A stretch of 64,000 nucleotides of DNA from Antitrichia curtipendula (lineage: Eukaryota > Streptophyta > Bryopsida > Hypnales > Leucodontaceae), in the NCBI GenBank assembly GCA_951230915.1, contig OX579637.1, positions 14,756,001-14,820,000 on the forward strand, read 5' to 3'. Each line of letters starts with the position of its first letter. Position 1 is the stretch's first letter. This document shows positions 1 through 11,021 of this stretch, one piece after another. The translations under genes and the position numbers were made by a program. Under the pieces are notes generated by a model that saw only the letters and a list, made by a program, of their open reading frames with translations, was not told where the DNA came from and made no database searches.

Positions 1-10
1 AATTGCAATT
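1..10. repeat. Perfect 10-bp palindrome AATTGCAATT in the monomer
   Basis: AATTGCAATT equals its own reverse complement. It is complete only in monomers with the TTCAATC allele; the commoner TCCAATC allele shortens it to the 8-bp ATTGCAAT, and the AGCC and TTTAATC alleles alter its right side. It is one of several short dyads in each monomer. A structural or protein-binding role is speculation. Confidence 0.8.
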
Positions 11-53
11 CAATCGCACGTCCATTCAAAAGAATAGAAAAATAAGTCCAACC

Positions 54-65
54 TGTACATTAATG
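54..65. repeat. Overlapping dyads TGTACA and CATTAATG
   Basis: TGTACA (54-59) and CATTAATG (58-65) are overlapping perfect palindromes inside CCTGTACATTAATGG. The variant class with CTGTACTTTAATGG, seen mostly in monomers of the CAATTCC/CGATTCC or AAGGTCC type, destroys both. The alleles therefore separate two monomer subfamilies. Confidence 0.8.
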
Positions 66-90
66 GTGTCAAACATCAAATGTCATAGAA

Positions 91-103
91 TTTCATTTTG
101 AAA
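91..103. repeat. Short inverted repeat TTTCA-TTT-TGAAA
   Basis: Five-base arms TTTCA and TGAAA flank a 3-base spacer within the most conserved part of the monomer. Exceptions are rare: the paired TTTGATTTT variant near 10,806 and 17,887 and the single change at 54,186, which alters the bases just before the arm. Arms this short could arise by chance, and no function is claimed. Confidence 0.6.
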
Positions 104-107
104 GAGA

Positions 108-124
108 CTTCATACAAATCGTAC
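108..124. other. CENP-B-box-like 17-mer (degenerate), first copy
   Basis: CTTCATACAAATCGTAC here, and CTTCACACAAATCGTAC in most monomers, keeps the spacing of the mammalian CENP-B box core NTTCGNNNNANNCGGGN at six of nine fixed positions (TTC, the central A, and CG). It misses the first G and the terminal GG. It recurs once per monomer, about every 181 bp; another instance is at 56,377-56,393. With so few matching positions in an AT-rich repeat, coincidence is quite possible. No binding protein can be inferred from this sequence. Confidence 0.3.
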
Positions 125-145
125 AAGCTGCAAATAGTTACCCTC

Positions 146-153
146 AAGTACTT
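146..153. repeat. Perfect 8-bp palindrome AAGTACTT
   Basis: AAGTACTT recurs in most monomers within CAAGTACTTAAATG. It is lost in the CAAGTACCTAAATG, CAAGTATTTAAATG and CAAGTACCAAAATG alleles, which serve as useful tags of subfamilies. With CTGTACAT and ATCGTACA it gives three GTAC sites in a typical monomer. Confidence 0.8.
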
Positions 154-726
154 AAATGCCCACAAATACTAATTTGATATGTAATTGCAATCCAATCGCA
201 CGTCCACTCAAAAGAATATAGAATAAGTCCAACCTGTACATTAATGGTGTTAAACATCAAATGTCATAGAATTTCATTTTGAAACAGACTTCATACAAAT
301 CGTACAAGTTGCAAATAGTTACCCTCAAGTACTTAAATGCCCACAAATACTAATTTGATATGTAATTGCAAGCCAATCGCACGTCCATTCAAAAGAATAT
401 AGAATAAGTCCAACCTGTACATTAATGGTGTCAAACATCAAATGTCATAGAATTTCATTTTGAAAGAGACTTCACACAAATCGTACAAGTTGCAAATAGT
501 TACCCTCAAGTACTTAAATGCGCACAAATATTAATTTGATATGTAATTGCAATTCAATCGCACGTCCATTCAAAAGAATAGAAAAATAAGTCCAACCTGT
601 ACATTAATGGTGTCAAACATCAAATGTCATAGAATTTCATTTTGAAAGAGACTTCATACAAATCGTACAAGCTGCAAATAGTTACCCTCAAGTACTTAAA
701 TGCCCACAAATACTAATTTGATATGT

Positions 727-1454
727 AATTGCAATCCAATCGCACGTCCATTCAAAAGAATAGAAAAATAAGTCCAACCTGTACATTAATGGTGTCAAAC
801 ATCAAATGTCATAGAATTTCATTTTGAAAGAGACTTCACACAAATCGTACAAGTTGCAAATAGTTACCCTCAAGTACTTAAATGCGCACAAATATTAATT
901 TGATATGTAATTGCAATTCAATCGCACGTCCATTCAAAAGAATAGAAAAATAAGTCCAACCTGTACATTAATGGTGTCAAACATCAAATGTCATAGAATT
1001 TCATTTTGAAAGAGACTTCACACAAATCGTACAAGTTGCAAATAGTTACCCTCAAGTACTTAAATGCGCACAAATATTAATTTGATATGTAATTGCAATT
1101 CAATCGCACGTCCATTCAAAAGAATAGAAAAATAAGTCCAACCTGTACATTAATGGTGTCAAACATCAAATGTCATAGAATTTCATTTTGAAAGAGACTT
1201 CATACAAATCGTACAAGCTGCAAATAGTTACCCTCAAGTACTTAAATGCCCACAAATACTAATTTGATATGTAATTGCAATCCAATCGCACGTCGATTCC
1301 AAAGAATAGAGAATAAGGTCCAATCTGTACTTTAATGGTGTCAAACATCAAATGTCATAGAATTTCATTTTGAAAGAGACTTCACACAAATCGTACAAGT
1401 TGCAAATAGTTACCCTCAAGTACTTAAATGCCCACAAATACTAATTTGATATGT
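727..1454. repeat. 4-monomer higher-order unit, copy 1 (728 bp)
   Basis: Four consecutive monomers start at 727, 909, 1091 and 1273 in this order: AATCC with A-rich linker, AATTC with A-rich linker, AATTC with A-rich linker plus CATAC/AAGCTGC, then CGATTCC. The same order follows at 1455. Each unit is four 182-bp monomers. Confidence 0.9.
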
Positions 1455-2182
1455 AATTGCAATCCAATCGCACGTCCATTCAAAAGAATAGAAAAATAAG
1501 TCCAACCTGTACATTAATGGTGTCAAACATCAAATGTCATAGAATTTCATTTTGAAAGAGACTTCACACAAATCGTACAAGTTGCAAATAGTTACCCTCA
1601 AGTACTTAAATGCGCACAAATATTAATTTGATATGTAATTGCAATTCAATCGCAAGTCCATTCAAAAGAATAGAAAAATAAGTCCAACCTGTACATTAAT
1701 GGTGTCAAACATCAAATGTCATAGAATTTCATTTTGAAAGAGACTTCACACAAATCGTACAAGTTGCAAATAGTTACCCTCAAGTACTTAAATGCGCACA
1801 AATATTAATTTGATATGTAATTGCAATTCAATCGCACGTCCATTCAAAAGAATAGAAAAATAAGTCCAACCTGTACATTAATGGTGTCAAACATCAAATG
1901 TCATAGAATTTCATTTTGAAAGAGACTTCATACAAATCGTACAAGCTGCAAATAGTTACCGTCAAGTACTTAAATGCCCACAAATACTAATTTGATATGT
2001 AATTGCAATCCAATCGCACGTCGATTCCAAAGAATAGAGAATAAGGTCCAATCTGTACTTTAATGGTGTCAAACATCAAATGTCATAGAATTTCATTTTG
2101 AAAGAGACTTCACACAAATCGTACAAGTTGCAAATAGTTACCCTCAAGTACTTAAATGCCCACAAATACTAATTTGATATGT
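1455..2182. repeat. 4-monomer higher-order unit, copy 2 (728 bp)
   Basis: Repeats the previous four monomers at a constant offset of 728 bp; the CGATTCC marker is at 1292 and 2020. Differences noticed are CGCAAGTCC here against CGCACGTCC at the matching place in copy 1, and TTACCGTC near 1,958 against TTACCCTC. The few differences point to a recent tandem duplication. Confidence 0.9.
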
Positions 2183-5100
2183 AATTGCAATCCAATCGCA
2201 CGTCCATTCAAAAGAATATAGAATAAGTCCAACCTGTACATTAATGGTGTCAAACATCAAATGTCATAGAATTTCATTTTGAAAGAGACTTCACACAAAT
2301 CGTACAAGTTGCAAATAGTTACCCTCAAGTACTTAAATGCGCAGAAATACTAATTTGATATGTAATTGCAATCCAATCGCACGTCGATTCCAAAGAATAG
2401 AGAATAAGGTCCAATCTGTACTTTAATGGTGTCAAACATCAAATGTCATAGAATTTCATTTTGAAAGAGACTTCACACAAATCGTACAAGTTGCAAATAG
2501 TTACCCTCAAGTACTTAAATGCCCACAAATATTAATTTGATAATTAATCGCAAGCCAATCGCACGTCAATTCCAAAAAATAGAGAATAAGGTGCAATCTG
2601 TACTTTAATGGTGTCAAACATCAAATGTCATAGAATTTCATTTTGAAAGAGACTTCACACAAATCGTACAAGTTGCAAATAGTTACCCTCAAGTACTTAA
2701 ATGCCCACAAATACTAATTTGATAATTAATTGCAAGCCAATCGCACGTCCATTCAAAAGAATATAGAATAAGTCCAACCTGTACATTAATGGTGTCAAAC
2801 ATCAAATGTCATAGAATTTCATTTTGAAAGAGACTTCACACAAATCGTACAAGTTGCAAATAGTTACCCTCAAGTACTTAAATGCCCACAAATACTAATT
2901 TGATAATTAATTGCAAGCCAATCGCACGTCCATTCAAAAGAATATAGAATAAGTCCAACCTGTACATTAATGGTGTCAAACATCAAATGTCATAGAATTT
3001 CATTTTGAAACAGACTTCACACAAATCGTACAAGTTGCAAATAGTTACCCTCAAGTACTTAAATGCCCACAAATACTAATTTGATATGTAATTGCAATCC
3101 AATCGCACGTCGATTCCAAAGAATAGAGAATAAGGTCCAACCTGTACATTAATGGTGTCAAACATCAAATGTCATAGAATTTCATTTTGAAAGAGACTTC
3201 ACACAAATCGTACAAGTTGCAAATAGTTACCCTCAAGTACCTAAATGCCCACAAATATTAATCTGATATGTAATTGCAATCCAATCGCACGTCCATTCAA
3301 AAGAATATAGAATAAGTCCAACCTGTACATTAATGGTGTCAAACATCAAATGTCATAGAATTTCATTTTGAAAGAGACTTCATACAAATCGTACAAGCTG
3401 CAAATAGTTACCCTCAAGTACTTAAATGCCCACAAATACTAATTTGATATGTAATTGCAATCCAATCGCACGTCCACTCAAAAGAATATAGAATAAGTCC
3501 AACCTGTACATTAATGGTGTTAAACATCAAATGTCATAGAATTTCATTTTGAAAGAGACTTCACACAAATCGTACAAGTTGCAAATAGTTACCCTCAAGT
3601 ACTTAAATGCCCACAAATACTAATTTGATATGTAATTGCAATCCAATCGCACGTCGATTCCAAAGAATAGAGAATAAGGTCCAACCTGTACATTAATGGT
3701 GTCAAACATCAAATGTCATAGAATTTCATTTTGAAAGAGACTTCACACAAATCGTACATGTTGCAAATAGTTACCCTCAAGTACCTAAATGCCCACAAAT
3801 ATTAATCTGATATGTAATTGCAATCCAATCGCACGTCCATTCAAAAGAATATAGAATAAGTCCAACCTGTACATTAATGGTGTCAAACATCAAATGTCAT
3901 AGAATTTCATTTTGAAAGAGACTTCATACAAATCGTACAAGCTGCAAATAGTTACCGTCAAGTACTTAAATGCCCACAAATACTAATTTGATATGTAATT
4001 GCAACCCAATCGCACGTCCACTCAAAAGAATATAGAATAAGTCCAACCTGTACATTAATGGTGTTAAACATCAAATGTCATAGAATTTCATTTTGAAAGA
4101 GACTTCATACAAATCGTACAAGTTGCAAATAGTTACCCTCAAGTACTTAAATGCCCACAAATACTAATTTGATATGTAATTGCAAGCCAATCGCACGTCC
4201 ATTCAAAAGAATATAGAATAAGTCCAACCTGTACATTAATGGTGTCAAACATCAAATGTCATAGAATTTCATTTTGAAAGAGACTTCACACAAATCGTAC
4301 AAGTTGCAAATAGTTACCCTCAAGTACTTAAATGCCCACAAATACTAATTTGATATGTAATTGCAATCCAATCGCACGTCGATTCCAAAGAATAGAGAAT
4401 AAGGTCCAATCTGTACTTTAATGGTGTCAAACATCAAATGTCATAGAATTTCATTTTGAAAGAGACTTCACACAAATCGTACAAGTTGCAAATAGTTACC
4501 CTCAAGTACTTAAATGCCCACAAATATTAATTTGATAATTAATCGCAAGCCAATCGCACGTCAATTCCAAAAAATAGAGAATAAGGTGCAATCTGTACTT
4601 TAATGGTGTCAAACATCAAATGTCATAGAATTTCATTTTGAAAGAGACTTCACACAAATCGTACAAGTTGCAAATAGTTACCCTCAAGTACTTAAATGCC
4701 CACAAATACTAATTTGATAATTAATTGCAAGCCAATCGCACGTCCATTCAAAAGAATATAGAATAAGTCCAACCTGTACATTAATGGTGTCAAACATCAA
4801 ATGTCATAGAATTTCATTTTGAAAGAGACTTCACACAAATCGTACAAGTTGCAAATAGTTACCCTCAAGTACTTAAATGCCCACAAATACTAATTTGATA
4901 ATTAATTGCAAGCCAATCGCACGTCCATTCAAAAGAATATAGAATAAGTCCAACCTGTACATTAATGGTGTCAAACATCAAATGTCATAGAATTTCATTT
5001 TGAAACAGACTTCACACAAATCGTACAAGTTGCAAATAGTTACCCTCAAGTACTTAAATGCCCACAAATACTAATTTGATATGTAATTGCAATCCAATCG

Positions 5101-7879
5101 CACGTCGATTCCAAAGAATAGAGAATAAGGTCCAACCTGTACATTAATGGTGTCAAACATCAAATGTCATAGAATTTCATTTTGAAAGAGACTTCACACA
5201 AATCGTACATGTTGCAAATAGTTACCCTCAAGTACCTAAATGCCCACAAATATTAATCTGATATGTAATTGCAATCCAATCGCACGTCCATTCAAAAGAA
5301 TATAGAATAAGTCCAACCTGTACATTAATGGTGTCAAACATCAAATGTCATAGAATTTCATTTTGAAACAGACTTCACACAAATCGTACAAGTTGCAAAT
5401 AGTTACCCTCAAGTACTTAAATGCGCACAAATATTAATTTGATATGTAATTGCAATTCAATCGCACGTCCATTCAAAAGAATAGAAGAATAAGTCCAACC
5501 TGTACATTAATGGTGTCAAACATCAAATGTCATAGAATTTCATTTTGAAAGAGACTTCATACAAATCGTACAAGCTGCAAATAGTTACCCTCAAGTACTT
5601 GAATGCCCACAAATACTAATTTGATATGTAATTGCAATCCAATCGCACGTCCACTCAAAAGAATATAGAATAAGTCCAACCTGTACATTAATGGTGTCAA
5701 ACATCAAATGTCATAGAATTTCATTTTGAAAGAGACTTCATACAAATCGTACAAGTTGCAAATAGTTACCCTCAAGTACTTAAATGCCCACAAATACTAA
5801 TTTGATATGTAATTGCAAGCCAATCGCACGTCCATTCAAAAGAATATAGAATAAGTCCAACCTGTACATTAATGGTGTCAAACATCAAATGTCATAGAAT
5901 TTCATTTTGAAAGAGACTTCACACAAATCGTACAAGTTGCAAATAGTTACCCTCAAGTACTTAAATGCCCACAAATACTAATTTGATATGTAATTTCAAT
6001 CCAATCGCACGTCGATTCCAAAGAATAGAGAATAAGGTCCAATCTGTACTTTAATGGTGTCAAACATCAAATGTCATAGAATTTCATTTTGAAAGAGACT
6101 TCACACAAATCGTACAAGTTGCAAATAGTTACCCTCAAGTACTTAAATGCCCACAAATACTAATTTGATAATTAATTGCAAGCCAATCGCACGTCCATTC
6201 AAAAGAATATAGAATAAGTCCAACCTGTACATTAATGGTGTCAAACATCAAATGTCATAGAATTTCATTTTGAAACAGACTTCACACAAATCGTACAAGT
6301 TGCAAATAGTTACCCTCAAGTACTTAAATGCCCACAAATACTAATTTGATATGTAATTGCAATCCAATCGCACGTCGATTCCAAAGAATAGAGAATAAGG
6401 TCCAACCTGTACATTAATGGTGTCAAACATCAAATGTCATAGAATTTCATTTTGAAAGAGACTTCACACAAATCGTACAAGCTGCAAATAGTTACCCTCA
6501 AGTACTTAAATGCCCACAAATACTAATTTGATATGTAATTGCAATCCAATCGCACGTCCATTCAAAAGAATATAGAATAAGTCCAACCTGTACATTAATG
6601 GTGTCAAACATCAAATGTCATAGAATTTCATTTTGAAAGAGACTTCACACAAATCGTACATGTTGCAAATAGTTACCCTCAAGTACTTAAATGCCCACAA
6701 ATATTAATTTGATAATTAATCGCAAGCCAATCGCACGTCAATTCCAAAAAATAGAGAATAAGGAGCAATCTGTACTTTAATGGTGTCAAACATCAAATGT
6801 CATAGAATTTCATTTTGAAAGAGACTTCACACAAATCGTACAAGTTGCAAATAGTTACCCTCAAGTACTTAAATACCCACAAATACTAATTTGATATGTA
6901 ATTGCAATCCAATCGCACGTCCATTCAAAAAAATATAGAATAAGTCCAACCTGTACATTAATGGTGTCAAACATGAAATGTCATAGAATTTCATTTTGAA
7001 AGAGACTTCATACAAATCGTACAAGTTGCAAATAGTTACCCTCAAGTACTTAAATGCCCACAAATACTAATTTGATAATTAATTGCAATCCAATCGCACG
7101 TCCATTCAAAAGAATATAGAATAAAGTCCAACCTGTACATTAATGGTGTCAAACATCAAATGTCATAGAATTTCATTTTGAAAGAGACTTCATACAAATC
7201 GTACAAGTTGCAAATAGTTACCCTCAAGTACTTAAATGCGCAGAAATACTAATTTGATATGTAATTGCAATCCAATCGCACGTCCATTCAAAAGAATAGA
7301 AGAATAAGTCCAACCTGTACATTAATGGTGTCAAACATCAAATGTCATAGAATTTCATTTTGAAGGAAACTTCACACAAATCGTACAAGTTGCAAATAGT
7401 TACCCTCAAGTACTTAAATGCGCACAAATATTAATTTGATATGTAATTGCAATTCAATCGCACGTCCATTCAAAAGAATAGAAGAATAAGTCCAACCTGT
7501 ACATTAATGGTGTCAAACATCAAATGTCATAGAATTTCATTTTGAAAGAGACTTCATACAAATCGTACAAGCTGCAAATAGTTACCCTCAAGTACTTGAA
7601 TGCCCACAAATACTAATTTGATATGTAATTGCAATCCAATCGCACGTCCACTCAAAAGAATATAGAATAAGTCCAACCTGTACATTAATGGTGTCAAACA
7701 TCAAATGTCATAGAATTTCATTTTGAAACAGACTTCACACAAATCGTACAAGTTGCAAATAGTTACCCTCAAGTACTTAAATGCCCACAAATATTAATTT
7801 GATAATTAATCGCAAGCCAATCGCACGTCAATTCCAAAAAATAGAGTATAAGGTGCAATCTGTACTTTAATGGTGTCAA

Positions 7880-8787
7880 ACATCAAATGTCATAGAATTT
7901 CATTTTGAAAGAGACTTCACACAAATCGTACAAGTTGCAAATAGTTACCCTCAAGTACTTAAATGCCCACAAATACTAATTTGATAATTAATTGCAAGCC
8001 AATCGCACGTCCATTCAAAAGAATATAGAATAAGTCCAACCTGTACATTAATGGTGTCAAACATCAAATGTCATAGAATTTCATTTTGAAAGAGACTTCA
8101 CACAAATCGTACAAGTTGCAAATAGTTACCCTCAAGTACTTAAATGCCCACAAATACTAATTTGATATGTAATTGCAATCCAATCGCACGTCGATTCCAA
8201 AGAATAGAGAATAAGGTCCAACCTGTACATTAATGGTGTCAAACATCAAATGTCATAGAATTTCATTTTGAAAGAGACTTCACACAAATCGTACAAGCTG
8301 CAAATAGTTACCCTCAAGTACTTAAATGCCCACAAATACTAATTTGATATGTAATTGCAATCCAATCGCACGTCCATTCAAAAGAATATAGAATAAGTCC
8401 AACCTGTACATTAATGGTGTCAAACATCAAATGTCATAGAATTTCATTTTGAAAGAGACTTCACACAAATCGTACAAGTTGCAAATAGTTACCCTCAAGT
8501 ACTTAAATGCCCACAAATACTAATTTGATATGTAGTTGCAATCCAATCGCACGTCAATTCCAAAAAATATAGAATAAGGTCCAACCTGTACTTTAATGGT
8601 GTCAAACATCAAATGTCATAGAATTTCATTTTGAAAGAGACTTCACACAAATCGTACAAGTTGCAAATAGTTACCCTCAAGTACTTAAATGCCCACAAAT
8701 ATTAATTTGATAATTAATCGCAAGCCAATCGCACGTCAATTCCAAAAAATAGAGAATAAGGAGCAATCTGTACTTTAATGGTGTCAA
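7880..8787. repeat. 5-monomer repeat (908 bp) inside the 7,081-bp block, first copy
   Basis: The order is: GATAATTAATTGCAAGCC, CGATTCC, AAGCTGC, TGTAGTTGC and GATAATTAATCGC monomers. It is followed by the same series 908 bp later; GATAATTAATTG is at 7983 and 8891, and TGTAGTTGC at 8531 and 9439. The exact boundary is uncertain within roughly 50 bp (8,763-8,819). The 15-16.8 kb region repeats the arrangement as part of the larger duplication. Confidence 0.85.
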
Positions 8788-9695
8788 ACATCAAATGTCA
8801 TAGAATTTCATTTTGAAAGAGACTTCACACAAATCGTACAAGTTGCAAATAGTTACCCTCAAGTACTTAAATGCCCACAAATACTAATTTGATAATTAAT
8901 TGCAAGCCAATCGCACGTCCATTCAAAAGAATATAGAATAAGTCCAACCTGTACATTAATGGTGTCAAACATCAAATGTCATAGAATTTCATTTTGAAAC
9001 AGACTTCACACAAATCGTACAAGTTGCAAATAGTTACCCTCAAGTACTTAAATGCCCACAAATACTAATTTGATATGTAATTGCAATCCAATCGCACGTC
9101 GATTCCAAAGAATAGAGAATAAGGTCCAACCTGTACATTAATGGTGTCAAACATCAAATGTCATAGAATTTCATTTTGAAAGAGACTTCACACAAATCGT
9201 ACAAGCTGCAAATAGTTACCCTCAAGTACTTAAATGCCCACAAATACTAATTTGATATGTAATTGCAATCCAATCGCACGTCCATTCAAAAGAATATAGA
9301 ATAAGTCCAACCTGTACATTAATGGTGTCAAACATCAAATGTCATAGAATTTCATTTTGAAAGAGACTTCACACAAATCGTACAAGTTGCAAATAGTTAC
9401 CCTCAAGTACTTAAATGCCCACAAATACTAATTTGATATGTAGTTGCAATCCAATCGCACGTCAATTCCAAAAAATATAGAATAAGGTCCAACCTGTACT
9501 TTAATGGTGTCAAACATCAAATGTCATAGAATTTCATTTTGAAAGAGACTTCACACAAATCGTACAAGTTGCAAATAGTTACCCTCAAGTACTTAAATGC
9601 CCACAAATATTAATTTGATAATTAATCGCAAGCCAATCGCACGTCAATTCCAAAAAATAGAGAATAAGGAGCAATCTGTACTTTAATGGTGTCAA
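8788..9695. repeat. 5-monomer repeat (908 bp), second copy
   Basis: Same monomer order as the preceding 908 bp. One difference is CAGAC near 9,000 against GAGAC at 8,092. In the downstream 7,081-bp copy both positions carry CAGAC, so the 8,092 form appears to have changed, or been converted, after the large duplication. Confidence 0.85.
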
Positions 9696-11021
9696 ACATC
9701 AAATGTCATAGAATTTCATTTTGAAACAGACTTCACACAAATCGTACAAGTTGCAAATAGTTACCCTCAAGTACTTAAATGCGCAGAAATATTAATTTGA
9801 TATGTAATTGCAATCCAATCGCACGTCCATTCAAAAAAATATAGAATAAGTCCAACCTGTACATTAATGGTGTCAAACATCAAATGTCATAGAATTTCAT
9901 TTTGAAAGAGACTTCATACAAATCGTACAAGTTGCAAATAGTTACCCTCAAGTACTTAAATGCCCACAAATACTAATTTGATAATTAATTGCAATCCAAT
10001 CGCACGTCCATTCAAAAGAATAGAAGAATAAGTCCAACCTGTACATTAATGGTGTCAAACATCAAATGTCATAGAATTTCATTTTGAAAGAGACTTCATA
10101 CAAATCGTACAAGTTGCAAATAGTTACCCTCAAGTACTTAAATGCGCAGAAATACTAATTTGATATGTAATTGCAATCCAATCGCACGTCCATTCAAAAG
10201 AATAGAAGAATAAGTCCAACCTGTACATTAATGGTGTCAAATATCAAATGTCATAGAATTTCATTTTGAAAGAGACTTCACACAAATCGTACAAGTTGCA
10301 AATAGTTACCCTCAAGTACTTAAATGCGCACAAATATTAATTTGATATGTAATTGCAATCCAATCGCACGTCCATTCAAAAGAATAGAAGAATAAGTCCA
10401 ACCTGTACATTAATGGTGTCAAATATCAAATGTCATAGAATTTCATTTTGAAAGAGACTTCACACAAATCGTACAAGTTGCAAATAGTTACCCTCAAGTA
10501 CCTAAATGCCCACAAATATTAATCTGATATGTAATTGCAATCCAATCGCACGTCCATTCAAAAGAATATAGAATAAGTCCAACCTGTACATTAATGGTGT
10601 CAAACATCAAATGTCATAGAATTTCATTTTGAAACAGACTTCACACAAATCGTACAAGTTGCAAATAGTTTCCTTCAAGTACTTAAATGCGCACAAATAT
10701 TAATTTGATATGTAATTGCAATTCAATCGCACGTCCATTCAAAAGAATAGAAGAATAAGTCCAACCTGTACATTAATGGTGTCAAATATCAAATGTCATA
10801 GAATTTGATTTTGAAACAGACTTCACACAAATCGTACAAGTTGCAAATAGTTACCCTCAAGTACTTAAATGCGCACAAATACTAATTTGATATGTAATTG
10901 CAATCCAATCGCACGTCCATTCAAAAGAATATAGAATAAGGTCCAACCTGTACTTTAATGGTGTCAAACATCAAATGTCATAGAATTTCATTTTGAAAGA
11001 GACTTCATACAAATCGTACAA

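Larger units (their letters stand above)
1..3940. repeat. Array domain 1: left part with A-rich linker monomers
   Basis: This stretch mixes monomers with the AATAGAAAAATAAG linker, seen only up to about 1.87 kb, with AATATAGAATAAG monomers and CGATTCC/CAATTCC monomers. The TTTGATAATTAAT allele first appears near 2.54 kb. Segments of 2.20-3.36 kb recur at 4.20-5.36 kb, 1,995 bp (11 monomers) downstream, and so reach into the next domain. No gene is present. Confidence 0.85.
3941..11021. repeat. 7,081-bp (39-monomer) segmental tandem duplication, copy 1
   Basis: Markers match copy 2 at exactly +7,081: GCAACCC at 4001 and 11,082; AAATACCCAC at 6871 and 13,952; TGTAGTTGC at 8531 and 15,612; TTTGATTTT at about 10,806 and 17,887. 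The left end is set where AAGCTGC begins at 3941; the true exchange point lies within 3,873-3,940, because the preceding segment differs (TACATTAATGG here, TACTTTAATGG before copy 2). Substitutions found between the copies are 6975 G (C in copy 2), 8092 G (C), 9913 T (C) and 10,006 G (C). More may exist. Confidence 0.93.

Noticed and set aside
160..186. Promoter-like AT-rich stretch around TTTGATATGTAATT
   Set aside because: It is simply the AT-rich end of every monomer; with no gene downstream there is no support for promoter function.
6869..7063. 64-codon ORF on the minus strand
   Set aside because: It lies wholly within satellite monomers, exists only because of a single base change that removes a recurrent stop, and its tandem copy 7,081 bp away has the stop. 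It resembles no protein I know.
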